Below are positions 14,491 through 23,088 of a DNA stretch of 30,478 bases, in pieces (within the stretch, counting starts at the first letter, position 1; the number at the start of each line of letters is the position of its first letter). Made by a program: the position numbers and the translations under genes. Where the stretch lies: NCBI GenBank assembly GCA_900752435.1, contig CAADVD010000028.1:1-30478 (forward strand). Reading direction: 5' to 3'. The DNA is from Oscillospiraceae bacterium (lineage in GTDB: Bacteria > Bacillota > Clostridia > Oscillospirales > Ruminococcaceae). The notes beneath the pieces are model-generated. The model had not been told where the DNA came from, ran no database searches, and was given only the letters and a program-made list of their open reading frames with translations.

Positions 14491-15009
14491 ATGAAAATTA
14501 TTTTGGATGAACAGGCGATGAACCGTGCCATTGCGCGCATTTCCTATGAAATCATTGAGCGCAATAAGGGGACGGAGGAGCTGTGCATCATCGGGATTTT
14601 TTCCCGTGGTGTGGAGCTGGCCGGACGCATTGCGGACAAAATCAGCGAGGTCGAGGGGCGGCGCGTGCCGGTGGGATGCTTGGACATCACCAGCTATCGG
14701 GACGACATCAAAACGCCGGAAGACTATTGCGCAAAGACGCAGATTCCGTTTGACATCACCGGACAAACGGTGGTGCTGGTGGACGACGTGATGTACACCG
14801 GCCGCAGTGTGCGCAGTGCCATTGATGCGATGATGGACCGGGGACGGCCCCAGCGGATTCAATTGGCGGTGCTGGTGGACCGCGGCCATCGGGAGCTTCC
14901 GATTCGCGCGGACTTCATCGGCAAGAACCTGCCGACTTCCCGGCACGAGCAGGTGCGCGTGTTTGTGAAGGAGCGGGACGGTGTGAATCAGGTTGTCATC
15001 GTAGAATAG
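14491..15009 (+). CDS. pyrR: Bifunctional pyr operon attenuator / uracil phosphoribosyltransferase
   Basis: 172 residues from the ATG at 14491, which has GGAGGTG 10 bases upstream; the frame open from 14467 has no better site. The PRPP-binding loop VVLVDDVMYTGRSVRSA is near residues 92-108, and the N-terminal ILDEQAMNRAIARISYEI is typical of PyrR. The protein binds UMP/UTP and then the leader RNA to cause termination, and it also has UPRT activity. It is the first gene of the operon, next to its own RNA target. pyrC starts 23 bases after its stop. Confidence 0.96.
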   Translation: MKIILDEQAMNRAIARISYEIIERNKGTEELCIIGIFSRGVELAGRIADKISEVEGRRVPVGCLDITSYRDDIKTPEDYCAKTQIPFDITGQTVVLVDDVMYTGRSVRSAIDAMMDRGRPQRIQLAVLVDRGHRELPIRADFIGKNLPTSRHEQVRVFVKERDGVNQVVIVE

Positions 15010-15032
15010 GACGGACTGGAACGGAGGAAATT

Positions 15033-16316
15033 ATGACTTTATTGATACGCGGCGGGACGGTTGTCGATCCGGCCAACCATTTGGAACAGGTAGCCGACGT
15101 GCTGGTGGAGGACGGAAAAATCAGCCGTGTTGAACCGAACATCATTGCGGTGGTGGATAAGACCGTGGATGCAACGGGCATGGCGGTTCTGCCGGGGCTG
15201 GTGGATATGCATGTGCATTTGCGCGACCCGGGCTTCATCCACAAGGAAGACGTGCTGACCGGCTGTGAAGCGGCGGCGGCAGGCGGTGTGACGAGCTTGC
15301 TCTGTATGCCGAATACCAAGCCGGTGACCGACAGCAAAAAAGTGGTGGAGTACATTCGGGAGAAGGCCAAGGACGCCAAGGCGAAGGTGTATGTGACCGG
15401 TGCGATTTCCAAGAAGCTGGGCGGCGAGGAGCTGTGCGACTTTGCCAAGCTGAAAAAGGCTGGGATTGTGGCGGTGTCCGACGACGGCCGTCCGGTGAAG
15501 AATGCCAGACTGATGACGCAGGCACTGCGGAAAGCGAAGGAACTGGGATTGACGGTGACGTCGCACTGCGAGGATTTGGACATCATCAACGGCGGCATTA
15601 TGAACGACGGAATCGTGTCGCGGCATCTGGATGTGAAGGGTATGCACCGGAGCAGTGAGGATACGATTACGGCGCGGGAGATTATTCTGGCGGAAACGAA
15701 CGATTGTCCGGTGCACATTGCGCATGTGTCCACCAAGCTGTCGGTTCAGCTCATTCGCGAGGCCAAGGCCAGAGGCGCGATGGTGACGGCGGAAACGTGT
15801 CCGCATTACTTCAGCATGACGGAGCAGGAGCTGCTCAAGCAGGACGCGGATTACCGCATGAATCCGCCGCTTCGCGAGGAAGCGGACCGGGAGGCGGTTC
15901 TGCAAGGGGTGCTGGACGGCACGCTGGACTGCATTGTGACCGACCACGCACCGCACACCAAAGAGGAAAAGCGCGATTTCCTGACTGCGCCCAACGGGGT
16001 GATTGGGATGGAAACGTCGTTTGCGGCGAGCTACACTTATTTGGTGAAGACCGGAAAGCTCAGCTTGAGCGAGCTGGTGCGGCGCATGAGCGTAAATCCG
16101 GCGCGGATTTTGGGGATTCCGGCGGGTACGCTGAGTGTGGGCGCGGATGCGGACATCACTGTGGTGGATTTGGAGAAAGAATGGGAGGTCAACCCGAAGA
16201 AGCTTCATTCCCGTTCGCAGAACTGTGTCTACAAAGGACGGACGCTGACTGGAAAGGTGCGGTATACGTTCTTAAACGGCAAAAAGGTATTTGACAGCAA
16301 AAAGGATAAAAAATAG
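15033..16316 (+). CDS. pyrC: Dihydroorotase
   Basis: 427 residues, the type I dihydroorotase length. DMHVHLRDPG gives metal ligands His60 and His62. SHCEDL and AHVSTKLS supply further metal or substrate histidines, and VTDHAPHT carries the catalytic Asp. The enzyme closes carbamoyl-aspartate to dihydroorotate, step 3 of UMP synthesis. GGAGG lies 7-8 bases before the ATG. It sits between pyrR and pyrF. pyrB, which usually adjoins it, is absent from this operon. Confidence 0.96.
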   Translation: MTLLIRGGTVVDPANHLEQVADVLVEDGKISRVEPNIIAVVDKTVDATGMAVLPGLVDMHVHLRDPGFIHKEDVLTGCEAAAAGGVTSLLCMPNTKPVTDSKKVVEYIREKAKDAKAKVYVTGAISKKLGGEELCDFAKLKKAGIVAVSDDGRPVKNARLMTQALRKAKELGLTVTSHCEDLDIINGGIMNDGIVSRHLDVKGMHRSSEDTITAREIILAETNDCPVHIAHVSTKLSVQLIREAKARGAMVTAETCPHYFSMTEQELLKQDADYRMNPPLREEADREAVLQGVLDGTLDCIVTDHAPHTKEEKRDFLTAPNGVIGMETSFAASYTYLVKTGKLSLSELVRRMSVNPARILGIPAGTLSVGADADITVVDLEKEWEVNPKKLHSRSQNCVYKGRTLTGKVRYTFLNGKKVFDSKKDKK

Positions 16317-16378
16317 GACAATCATAAAAAATAACAATGACCGCCGGATTCTGTGCGCGGTTCGATGGAGGTAGTACG

Positions 16379-17311
16379 ATGTCAATGGACAAGCTGATTG
16401 AAAAGATTGTGAAGACCAAAAACCCGACAGTGGCAGGACTCGACCCGAAGCTGGAGTATGTGCCGGAGTACATCAAGCAGAAAGCGTTTGCGAAACACGG
16501 CTGCAATTTGAAGGGCGCGGCGAAAGCGCTGCTTGCATTCAACAAAGGGCTGATTGATGAGCTGTGCGACATTGTGCCGGCGGTGAAGCCGCAGTGCGCG
16601 TACTATGAAATGTACGGGTATCACGGGGTGAAAACACTGTACAAAACCATGGAATACGCCAAGAAAAAGGGCATGATTGTGATTACCGACGGCAAGCGCA
16701 ACGACATTGGCACATCGATGGAAGCGTATGCGCTGGGACATTTGGGACAGACTCCGGTGGGCGATGAGAAGTTTGCTGGCTTTCCGGCGGATTGCCTGAC
16801 GGTCAATGGCTATCTGGGAACGGACGGCGTCAAACCGGTGCTGAACGTGTGCAAGGAGTACGATAAGGGCATTTTTGTGCTGGTGAAAACCTCCAATCCA
16901 TCCTCCGGCGAATTGCAGGATTTGAAAATCGGCGATAAAACGGTGTACGAAGTCATGGGCGGCATGTGCGAACAATGGGGCGCAGAGGTCATGGGCAAAT
17001 ACGGATACAGCGCGGTCGGCGCGGTGGTCGGTGCGACGTATCCGGAACAGCTCCAGGAGCTGCGCGCAAAGATGCCGCATACGTTCTTCCTTGTGCCTGG
17101 CTACGGTGCGCAGGGCGGCGCGGCCAAGGATGTGAGCTATGCGTTTGACAAGAACGGATTGGGCGCGATTGTGAATTCCTCGCGCGGCATTATGTGCGCG
17201 TATAAAAAAGAGGGCTGCGACGAGCACGATTATGCAAAAGCGGCCAGACGCGAAGCGATTCGGATGAGAAACGACATTGTGGACGCCATTCAGCCGATGC
17301 GCTTGGACTGA
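16379..17311 (+). CDS. pyrF: Orotidine 5'-phosphate decarboxylase, type 2
   Basis: 310 residues from the ATG at 16379, which has GGAGG 6-8 bases upstream; another in-frame ATG lies two codons later. The catalytic segment ITDGKRNDIG places the active-site lysine at residue 106. GLDPKLEYVP near the start and VPGYGAQGG near the C-terminus also fit. The length of over 300 residues and the motif spacing fit the longer group-2 PyrF. The enzyme makes UMP from OMP. carA starts 49 bases later after an almost identical GGAGGTAGTA ribosome site. Confidence 0.95.
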   Translation: MSMDKLIEKIVKTKNPTVAGLDPKLEYVPEYIKQKAFAKHGCNLKGAAKALLAFNKGLIDELCDIVPAVKPQCAYYEMYGYHGVKTLYKTMEYAKKKGMIVITDGKRNDIGTSMEAYALGHLGQTPVGDEKFAGFPADCLTVNGYLGTDGVKPVLNVCKEYDKGIFVLVKTSNPSSGELQDLKIGDKTVYEVMGGMCEQWGAEVMGKYGYSAVGAVVGATYPEQLQELRAKMPHTFFLVPGYGAQGGAAKDVSYAFDKNGLGAIVNSSRGIMCAYKKEGCDEHDYAKAARREAIRMRNDIVDAIQPMRLD

Positions 17312-17360
17312 TGGTGCGTTTTGGTAAACCGAAGGGAAACCGTTTTTTGGAGGTAGTAGG

Positions 17361-18455
17361 ATGATAACAGAATCAAAAAAAGCGACGCTGTTGCTGGCCA
17401 ACGGCATGGAGTTTACGGGATACAGCGTGGGCAAGCAGGGTACCGTGATTGGCGAAATCGTGTTTGCCACCGGTATGACCGGTTACGAAGAGACGCTGAC
17501 CGACCCGAGCTATTACGGGCAGATTGTGACGCAGACATTTCCGCTGGTGGGCAATTACGGGGTGAACTCGTTTGACAAGGAATCGGCGAAGTGCTATTTG
17601 TCCGGTTATATCGTGCGCGAATGGTGCGAACTGCCGTCGAACTTCCGCTGTGAGGACAGCCTCAACCACTTTCTGGAACAGCAGAACGTGATTGGCATTT
17701 ATGGCGTGGATACGAGAGCACTGACGAAGATCATCCGTGAAAGCGGCGTTATGAACGGCGCGATTACCACGGAAGAGGATTTTGACCGCGAAGCGCTGAT
17801 GGAACAGATCCATTCGTTCCAGATTCGCGATGCGGTGAAGTCGGTGTCCTGCACGCAGGCGCAGGAGTTCAAAGCGGAAAATCCGAAGTTCCGCGTTGCT
17901 TTGTTTGATTTTGGATACAAGTTCAACATCCGCAATGAGCTGGTAAAGCGCGGATGCGATGTGACGGTTGTGCCGTACAACACGACGGCGGCGCAGATTC
18001 GGGAGATGAACGTGGACGGCATCATGCTCTCAAATGGGCCTGGGGATCCGAGCGAGAACGTGGAGGTTGTCGAAAATCTGAAAGAAATCATGAATTTGGG
18101 GATCCCGACGTTTGGCATTTGTTTGGGGCATCAGCTGATGGCGCTGGCGAATGGGGCCAAGACAGAGAAGCTGTTGTACGGTCACCGCGGCGCGAATCAG
18201 CCGGTGGTGGACATCGACCACGACCGCACGTTTGTCACCAGCCAGAACCACGGATATGCAGTGCTGGGCGACACCATTGCGGAGGGAATCGGCTATGTGA
18301 GCCATAAAAATGCAAACGACGGCAGCTGTGAGGGCGTGAAGTACACCACCAAGCCGGTGTTCACCGTGCAGTTCCATCCGGAAGCGTGCGGCGGACCGCA
18401 GGATACGGCGTATCTGTTCGATGAATTTTTGACTTTGATGCAGGAGGGTAAATAA
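17361..18455 (+). CDS. carA: Carbamoyl-phosphate synthase small (glutaminase) subunit
   Basis: 364 residues. The N-terminal half is the CarA-specific domain (TGYEETLTDPSYYGQIV). The C-terminal half is a class I glutamine amidotransferase with nucleophile Cys254 in FGICLGHQLM and a His/Glu pair in VQFHPEACGG. It hydrolyses glutamine and channels ammonia to CarB. GGAGG precedes the ATG. The stop is separated from carB by a single base, so translation is coupled and the subunits are made in equal amounts. Being in the PyrR operon, this copy serves pyrimidine synthesis and probably also arginine. Confidence 0.97.
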   Translation: MITESKKATLLLANGMEFTGYSVGKQGTVIGEIVFATGMTGYEETLTDPSYYGQIVTQTFPLVGNYGVNSFDKESAKCYLSGYIVREWCELPSNFRCEDSLNHFLEQQNVIGIYGVDTRALTKIIRESGVMNGAITTEEDFDREALMEQIHSFQIRDAVKSVSCTQAQEFKAENPKFRVALFDFGYKFNIRNELVKRGCDVTVVPYNTTAAQIREMNVDGIMLSNGPGDPSENVEVVENLKEIMNLGIPTFGICLGHQLMALANGAKTEKLLYGHRGANQPVVDIDHDRTFVTSQNHGYAVLGDTIAEGIGYVSHKNANDGSCEGVKYTTKPVFTVQFHPEACGGPQDTAYLFDEFLTLMQEGK

Positions 18456-18456
18456 G

Positions 18457-21400
18457 ATGCCGCTGAGAAAAGATTTAAAGAAGGTTTTGGTCATCGGCTC
18501 CGGCCCGATTGTCATTGGACAAGCCGCAGAATTTGACTACGCGGGCACACAGGCTTGCCGGGCGCTGAAGGAAGAGGGCTTGGAGGTTGTCTTGGTCAAC
18601 TCCAACCCAGCGACGATTATGACCGATAAGGCCATGGCGGATAAAATTTACATCGAACCGCTGACCTTGGATGTGATTAAGCGCGTCATTGAAATTGAAA
18701 AGCCGGACAGCTTGCTGTCCACGCTGGGCGGTCAGACCGGTTTGACGCTGTCCATGCAGTTGGCGAAAGAGGGCTTCCTTGACAGCCACAACGTGAAGCT
18801 GTTGGGTGCGAATCCGGAAACCATTGACAAGGCGGAGGACCGTCAGGAATTTAAGGACACGATGGAGAAAATCGGCGAACCGTGCATTCCGTCCAAGGTG
18901 GAAACCACGGTGGAGGGCTCGCTGGAATTTGCGGAGGAAATCGGTTATCCGGTGATTGTGCGTCCGGCGTTTACGCTGGGCGGTTCCGGCGGCGGTATTG
19001 CGGAGAATGCGGAACAGCTTCGTGAAATTGCGCGCAACGGCCTGCGCTTGTCTCCGATTACGCAGGTGCTGATTGAAAAATGTATTTCCGGCTGGAAAGA
19101 GATTGAGTTTGAGGTCATCCGTGACAGCAAGGGGAACGTGATTACCGTTTGCTCCATGGAAAACTTTGACCCGGTCGGCGTGCATACCGGCGACAGCATC
19201 GTGGTTGCGCCGGCGGTGACGCTGAGCGATAAGGAATACCAGATGCTGCGGACGGCTTCGCTGAACATCATTTCCGAATTGAAGGTGGAAGGCGGCTGTA
19301 ACTGCCAGTTTGCCCTGCATCCGGAGAGCATGGAATATTCCGTCATTGAGGTGAATCCGCGTGTGTCGCGTTCGTCCGCGCTGGCTTCTAAGGCGACGGG
19401 TTATCCGATTGCTAAAGTGGCGGCCAAGATTGCGATTGGCTATTCGCTGGACGAAATCGTGAACGCGGTGACGGGCAAGACGTATGCCTGCTTTGAGCCG
19501 GCGCTCGACTACATTGTTGTGAAATTCCCGAAATGGCCGTTTGATAAATTTGTGTATGCGTCTCGTAAGCTCGGCACGCAGATGAAAGCCACCGGTGAGG
19601 TGATGAGCATCGGCACCAGCTTTGAACAGGCGCTGATGAAAGCGGTGCGCGGCGCGGAACTGAAAGTCGATTCGCTGAACATGCCGATGATGCAGAAGCT
19701 GAGCGACGAGGAAGTAGTCGGACGGATTCATCCAGCGGACGATGTGCGGCTGTTTGCGGTTTATGAGACGCTCAAACGCGGACTGCTGACCATCGATGAG
19801 ATTCATGCCAAGACCATGATTGACGAATGGTTCTTGGGCAAGCTCAAAAATCTGGTGGAGCTGGAAAAATGGCTGGCGGACGGCGAACTGAGCCGTCAGA
19901 AATATACCTATGCGAAAACATGGGGCTATCTGGACAGTACCATTGAACGCTTGTCCGGAAAGACCGTGCCGGAGGATTGGAAACGTCCGGCTTCCTATAA
20001 AATGGTGGATACCTGTGCCGGTGAGTTTGCGGCGGAGACTCCGTATTTCTACTCCACCTACGACGAGCAGAATGAGGCGAAGGAATTCGTGGAAACGCGC
20101 GATTCCGGCAAGAAGCGCGTGATTGTATTTGGTTCCGGCCCGATTCGCATCGGACAGGGCATTGAATTTGACTACTGCTCCGTACACTGTGTGTGGGCGC
20201 TGAAAGAGCTGGGCTATGAAGCGGTGCTCTGCAACAACAACCCCGAAACGGTGTCCACGGACTTTGATACCGGCGACCGGTTGTACTTTGACCCGCTGAC
20301 GAAAGAGGATGTGAAGAACATCATCGAGACGGAACAGCCGTATGGCGTAGTGGTGCAGTTCGGCGGACAGACAGCGATCAGCTTGGCCAATTACCTTGAT
20401 GAGCTGGGTGTGCGCATTCTCGGCACACCGGCGGACAGCGTGGACGCGGCGGAAGACCGCGAACGCTTTGATGAGGTGCTGGAACAATGCGGTATCCCGC
20501 GTCCGGAGGGCGACACGGTGTTTACCGCAGAGGAAGCCAAAGTGGTGGCGAACCGGCTGGGCTATCCGGTGCTGTTGAGACCGTCCTATGTGCTGGGCGG
20601 ACAGAACATGATCATTGCGCATTCCGACCAGGATGTGGATGAATACATGGAAATCATCACGCGCACGAAACTGGAAAATCCGGTGCTCATCGACAAGTAC
20701 ATGATGGGCAAGGAAGTGGAAGTCGATGCGATTTGTGACGGCACGGACTTTGTGATTCCGGGCATCATGGAGCACATCGAGCGCGCAGGCGTGCACTCCG
20801 GCGACTCCATCTCCGTGTATCCGGCACAGACGCTGTCCCAGCGCATCATCGATACGATTGTGGATTACACCGGCAAGCTGGCGTTTGCGCTCAAGGTCGT
20901 TGGGCTGGTGAACATCCAGTATGTCGTGTACAACAACGAGGTGTATGTGATCGAGGTCAATCCGCGTTCTTCCCGTACGATTCCGTACATCAGCAAGGTA
21001 ACGGGCGTGCCGATGGTGGATATAGCGACGAAAGTCATGCTGGGTCAATCGCTCAAGGAATTGGGCTACAGCACTGGCTTGGTGCCGAATGCGGATTACA
21101 TCGCTGTAAAAGTGCCGGTGTTCAGCTTTGAAAAGCTCCACAACGTGGACAACCAGTTGGGTCCGGAAATGAAATCAACCGGTGAAGTGCTGGGCATTGC
21201 GAAGACGTTTGAGGAAGCTCTGCTCAAAGGTTTGATTGCGGCCGGTCATAAGATTCTGCACAAGGGCGGCGTGCTCATGACGGTGCGCGATACGGATAAG
21301 GAAGAGCTGATTGAAATTGCGGCCAAATATGAGGAGCTGGGCTTCGACCTCTATGCGACTTCCGGTACGGCCAGCAAGCTGAACAACCACATGGTGGCGA

Positions 21401-21660
21401 CCAGCGTGGCAACCAAAATCAGCGAACACAAGCCGAACAGCACGATGGACTTGCTGGACAGCGGCAAGATTGCGTATGTGATTTCCACCTCGGCGAAAGG
21501 ACGTCTGCCGGCGAAGGACAGCGTAAAGATGCGCCGGAAAGCGGTTGAACGTGGTATTGTATGCCTGACCTCGCTGGATACGGCAAACGCATTGGCGGAA
21601 TGCATCGCCATGAACAAGACCATCAACGATGTGGATTTGGTCGATATTACGAAAATTTAA
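18457..21660 (+). CDS. carB: Carbamoyl-phosphate synthase large subunit
   Basis: 1067 residues, full length. Two homologous ATP-grasp halves are present: the first begins KVLVIGSGPIVIGQAAEFDYAG, and the second KRVIVFGSGPIRIGQGIEFDY near residue 555. The C-terminal ~130 residues form an MGS-like allosteric domain (from VLMTVRDTDKEEL), where UMP or other effectors act in known enzymes. It makes carbamoyl phosphate from bicarbonate, ammonia and two ATP. The ribosome site GGAGGG lies inside the end of carA. A strong terminator 36-77 bases downstream ends the operon. Long antisense frames across this gene are shadows of its codon use. Confidence 0.98.
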   Translation: MPLRKDLKKVLVIGSGPIVIGQAAEFDYAGTQACRALKEEGLEVVLVNSNPATIMTDKAMADKIYIEPLTLDVIKRVIEIEKPDSLLSTLGGQTGLTLSMQLAKEGFLDSHNVKLLGANPETIDKAEDRQEFKDTMEKIGEPCIPSKVETTVEGSLEFAEEIGYPVIVRPAFTLGGSGGGIAENAEQLREIARNGLRLSPITQVLIEKCISGWKEIEFEVIRDSKGNVITVCSMENFDPVGVHTGDSIVVAPAVTLSDKEYQMLRTASLNIISELKVEGGCNCQFALHPESMEYSVIEVNPRVSRSSALASKATGYPIAKVAAKIAIGYSLDEIVNAVTGKTYACFEPALDYIVVKFPKWPFDKFVYASRKLGTQMKATGEVMSIGTSFEQALMKAVRGAELKVDSLNMPMMQKLSDEEVVGRIHPADDVRLFAVYETLKRGLLTIDEIHAKTMIDEWFLGKLKNLVELEKWLADGELSRQKYTYAKTWGYLDSTIERLSGKTVPEDWKRPASYKMVDTCAGEFAAETPYFYSTYDEQNEAKEFVETRDSGKKRVIVFGSGPIRIGQGIEFDYCSVHCVWALKELGYEAVLCNNNPETVSTDFDTGDRLYFDPLTKEDVKNIIETEQPYGVVVQFGGQTAISLANYLDELGVRILGTPADSVDAAEDRERFDEVLEQCGIPRPEGDTVFTAEEAKVVANRLGYPVLLRPSYVLGGQNMIIAHSDQDVDEYMEIITRTKLENPVLIDKYMMGKEVEVDAICDGTDFVIPGIMEHIERAGVHSGDSISVYPAQTLSQRIIDTIVDYTGKLAFALKVVGLVNIQYVVYNNEVYVIEVNPRSSRTIPYISKVTGVPMVDIATKVMLGQSLKELGYSTGLVPNADYIAVKVPVFSFEKLHNVDNQLGPEMKSTGEVLGIAKTFEEALLKGLIAAGHKILHKGGVLMTVRDTDKEELIEIAAKYEELGFDLYATSGTASKLNNHMVATSVATKISEHKPNSTMDLLDSGKIAYVISTSAKGRLPAKDSVKMRRKAVERGIVCLTSLDTANALAECIAMNKTINDVDLVDITKI

Positions 21661-21695
21661 GGGATTTCGGATGATACAGAATTCCTTCATCGAAT

Positions 21696-21737
21696 AAAAT
21701 CCAGCGGCAGTTTTTTTATCCTGCCGCTGGATTTTTT
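21696..21737 (+). terminator. Terminator of the pyr operon
   Basis: AAATCCAGCGGCAG / CTGCCGCTGGATTT stem, 10-base T-rich loop, TTTTTT tail. Confidence 0.92.
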
Positions 21738-21873
21738 GAGAGAGGGTTTCCTTTTGATTTTACCCATTACCCCGTTAAAGCGCACTTTGCCCAAAAACGC
21801 CGCTTAAAAACAGCGTTCTTTCCTCCGAATTGTAAATTCGTGCAGAATCTGGCGAAATCAGCGGCATTTTTGC

Positions 21874-21902
21874 TTGACATTTTGCGCAGAATAGTGTTAA
21901 AT
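21874..21902 (+). promoter_or_regulatory. str operon promoter
   Basis: Exact TTGACA, 17-base spacer, TTAAAT; the start is near 21909, about 60 bases before rpsL. Confidence 0.8.
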
Positions 21903-21909
21903 AGAAGGG

Positions 21910-21945
21910 CTGGGGTTTGGCCTCAGCTATGCGTTTGTACGCATA
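21910..21945 (+). promoter_or_regulatory. Two hairpins in the rpsL leader
   Basis: CTGGGG/CCTCAG (21910-21926, one G-U pair) and a perfect TATGCGT-TTGT-ACGCATA (21928-21945) occupy most of the short leader. They end 13 bases before the GAGGAGG ribosome site. This could be a ribosomal-protein feedback site; that is inference. Confidence 0.4.
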
Positions 21946-21968
21946 AAAATTTTAAGAGGAGGTGCGAT

Positions 21969-22394
21969 ATGCCTACATTTAACCAGCTCGTACGAAAAGG
22001 AAGAGAAGTTGCGGAAACCAAATCCACTGCTCCGGCTTTGCAGAAGGGTTACAACTCTATGAAAAAGAGACCGACTGATCAGTCCGCTCCGCAAAAACGT
22101 GGTGTGTGCACAGCGGTAAGAACAATGACCCCGAAAAAACCGAACTCTGCGCTTCGTAAAGTAGCCCGTGTCAAATTATCCAATGGTTATGAAGTAACTG
22201 CTTACATTCCAGGTATTGGACACAATTTGCAGGAACACAGCGTGGTTCTGATCCGTGGCGGCCGTGTAAAAGACTTGCCAGGTTGCCGTTACCACATCAT
22301 CCGCGGTACTTTGGATACCCAGGGTGTGAACAAGAGAAACCAGTCTCGTTCCAAATACGGCGCAAAACGTCCAAAAGCTGGTGCTAAGAAGTAG
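21969..22394 (+). CDS. rpsL: 30S ribosomal protein S12
   Basis: 141 residues from the ATG at 21969, which has GAGGAGGTG upstream; the longer frame from 21840 runs through the promoter and is rejected. PTFNQLVRKGR, TPKKPNSALRK and HNLQEHSVVLIRGGRVKDLPG are the S12 hallmarks. Both lysines of the streptomycin-sensitive site (in KKPNSA and RVKDLPG) are wild type. First gene of the rpsL-rpsG-fusA-tuf cluster. Confidence 0.98.
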   Translation: MPTFNQLVRKGREVAETKSTAPALQKGYNSMKKRPTDQSAPQKRGVCTAVRTMTPKKPNSALRKVARVKLSNGYEVTAYIPGIGHNLQEHSVVLIRGGRVKDLPGCRYHIIRGTLDTQGVNKRNQSRSKYGAKRPKAGAKK

Positions 22395-22433
22395 TTTTTC
22401 ATTCCGATTATGTTTCGCCTAAAAAAGTAGGAT

Positions 22434-22452
22434 GGCCGGATCACGGCCTTTT
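22434..22452 (+). terminator. Weak hairpin with short T-tract between rpsL and rpsG
   Basis: GGCCG, GATCA loop, CGGCC, TTTT. Only five pairs, so it may act as a partial attenuator or an mRNA-end stabiliser rather than a full terminator. Confidence 0.35.
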
Positions 22453-22542
22453 AAGATAGAATGTCTTGCCTGCTTTTCGGCAAACGGGAGTAAAATTGCT
22501 TTCGAGTACCGATGAATTCAGTCTATGAAGGAGGGAAGCGAA

Positions 22543-23013
22543 ATGCCAAGAAGAGGTAAGATTGCAAAACGTGAAGTGTTATGCGATCCGCTTTACAACT
22601 CAACTTTAGTAACCCGTCTGATCAACAGCGTGATGCTCGACGGTAAAAAAGGTGTTGCTCAAAAAATTGTTTATGGTGCGTTCAACATTGTTGCTGAAAA
22701 AAGCGGCAAAGACGCATTGGAAGCTTTCGACGAAGCGATGGAAAACATCATGCCGCTGTTGGAAGTAAAAGCTCGCCGTGTCGGTGGTGCGACCTACCAG
22801 GTTCCGATGGAAGTCCGTCCGGAAAGAAAACAGACTTTGGGTCTGCGCTGGCTCACCACTTATGCTAGAGCTCGCGGTGAAAAAACGATGCAGGAACGTC
22901 TCGCTGGAGAAATCCTCGATGCCATGAACGGCAACGGCGGTGCTTGCAAAAAACGTGAAGACACCCACAAAATGGCAGAAGCCAACAAAGCATTTGCACA
23001 CTACAGATGGTAA
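22543..23013 (+). CDS. rpsG: 30S ribosomal protein S7
   Basis: 156 residues from the ATG at 22543, with GGAGGGA 7 bases upstream. MPRRGKIAKREVLCDPLYNS, VEVRPERKQTLGLRWL-like and the C-terminal HKMAEANKAFAHYRW segments identify S7. It organises the 16S 3' domain and, in other bacteria, represses its own operon. It lies in the conserved order before fusA. Confidence 0.98.
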   Translation: MPRRGKIAKREVLCDPLYNSTLVTRLINSVMLDGKKGVAQKIVYGAFNIVAEKSGKDALEAFDEAMENIMPLLEVKARRVGGATYQVPMEVRPERKQTLGLRWLTTYARARGEKTMQERLAGEILDAMNGNGGACKKREDTHKMAEANKAFAHYRW

Positions 23014-23088
23014 TTTGATTAAATTATTCATCCGACTATTTGACTGGCGGGGAGCAGTCCCTGTCACACTCGTATAAGGAGAGGGATT

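Noticed and set aside
14312..14494. 60-codon ORF in the pyr leader
   Set aside because: It overlaps the PyrR-binding loop and terminator, whose pairing explains the sequence; no ribosome site.
18475..21141. 888-codon open frame antisense to carB
   Set aside because: It mirrors carB codon by codon, has no ribosome site, and the translation is Arg/His/Gln-rich shadow sequence; carB itself is full length with all motifs.
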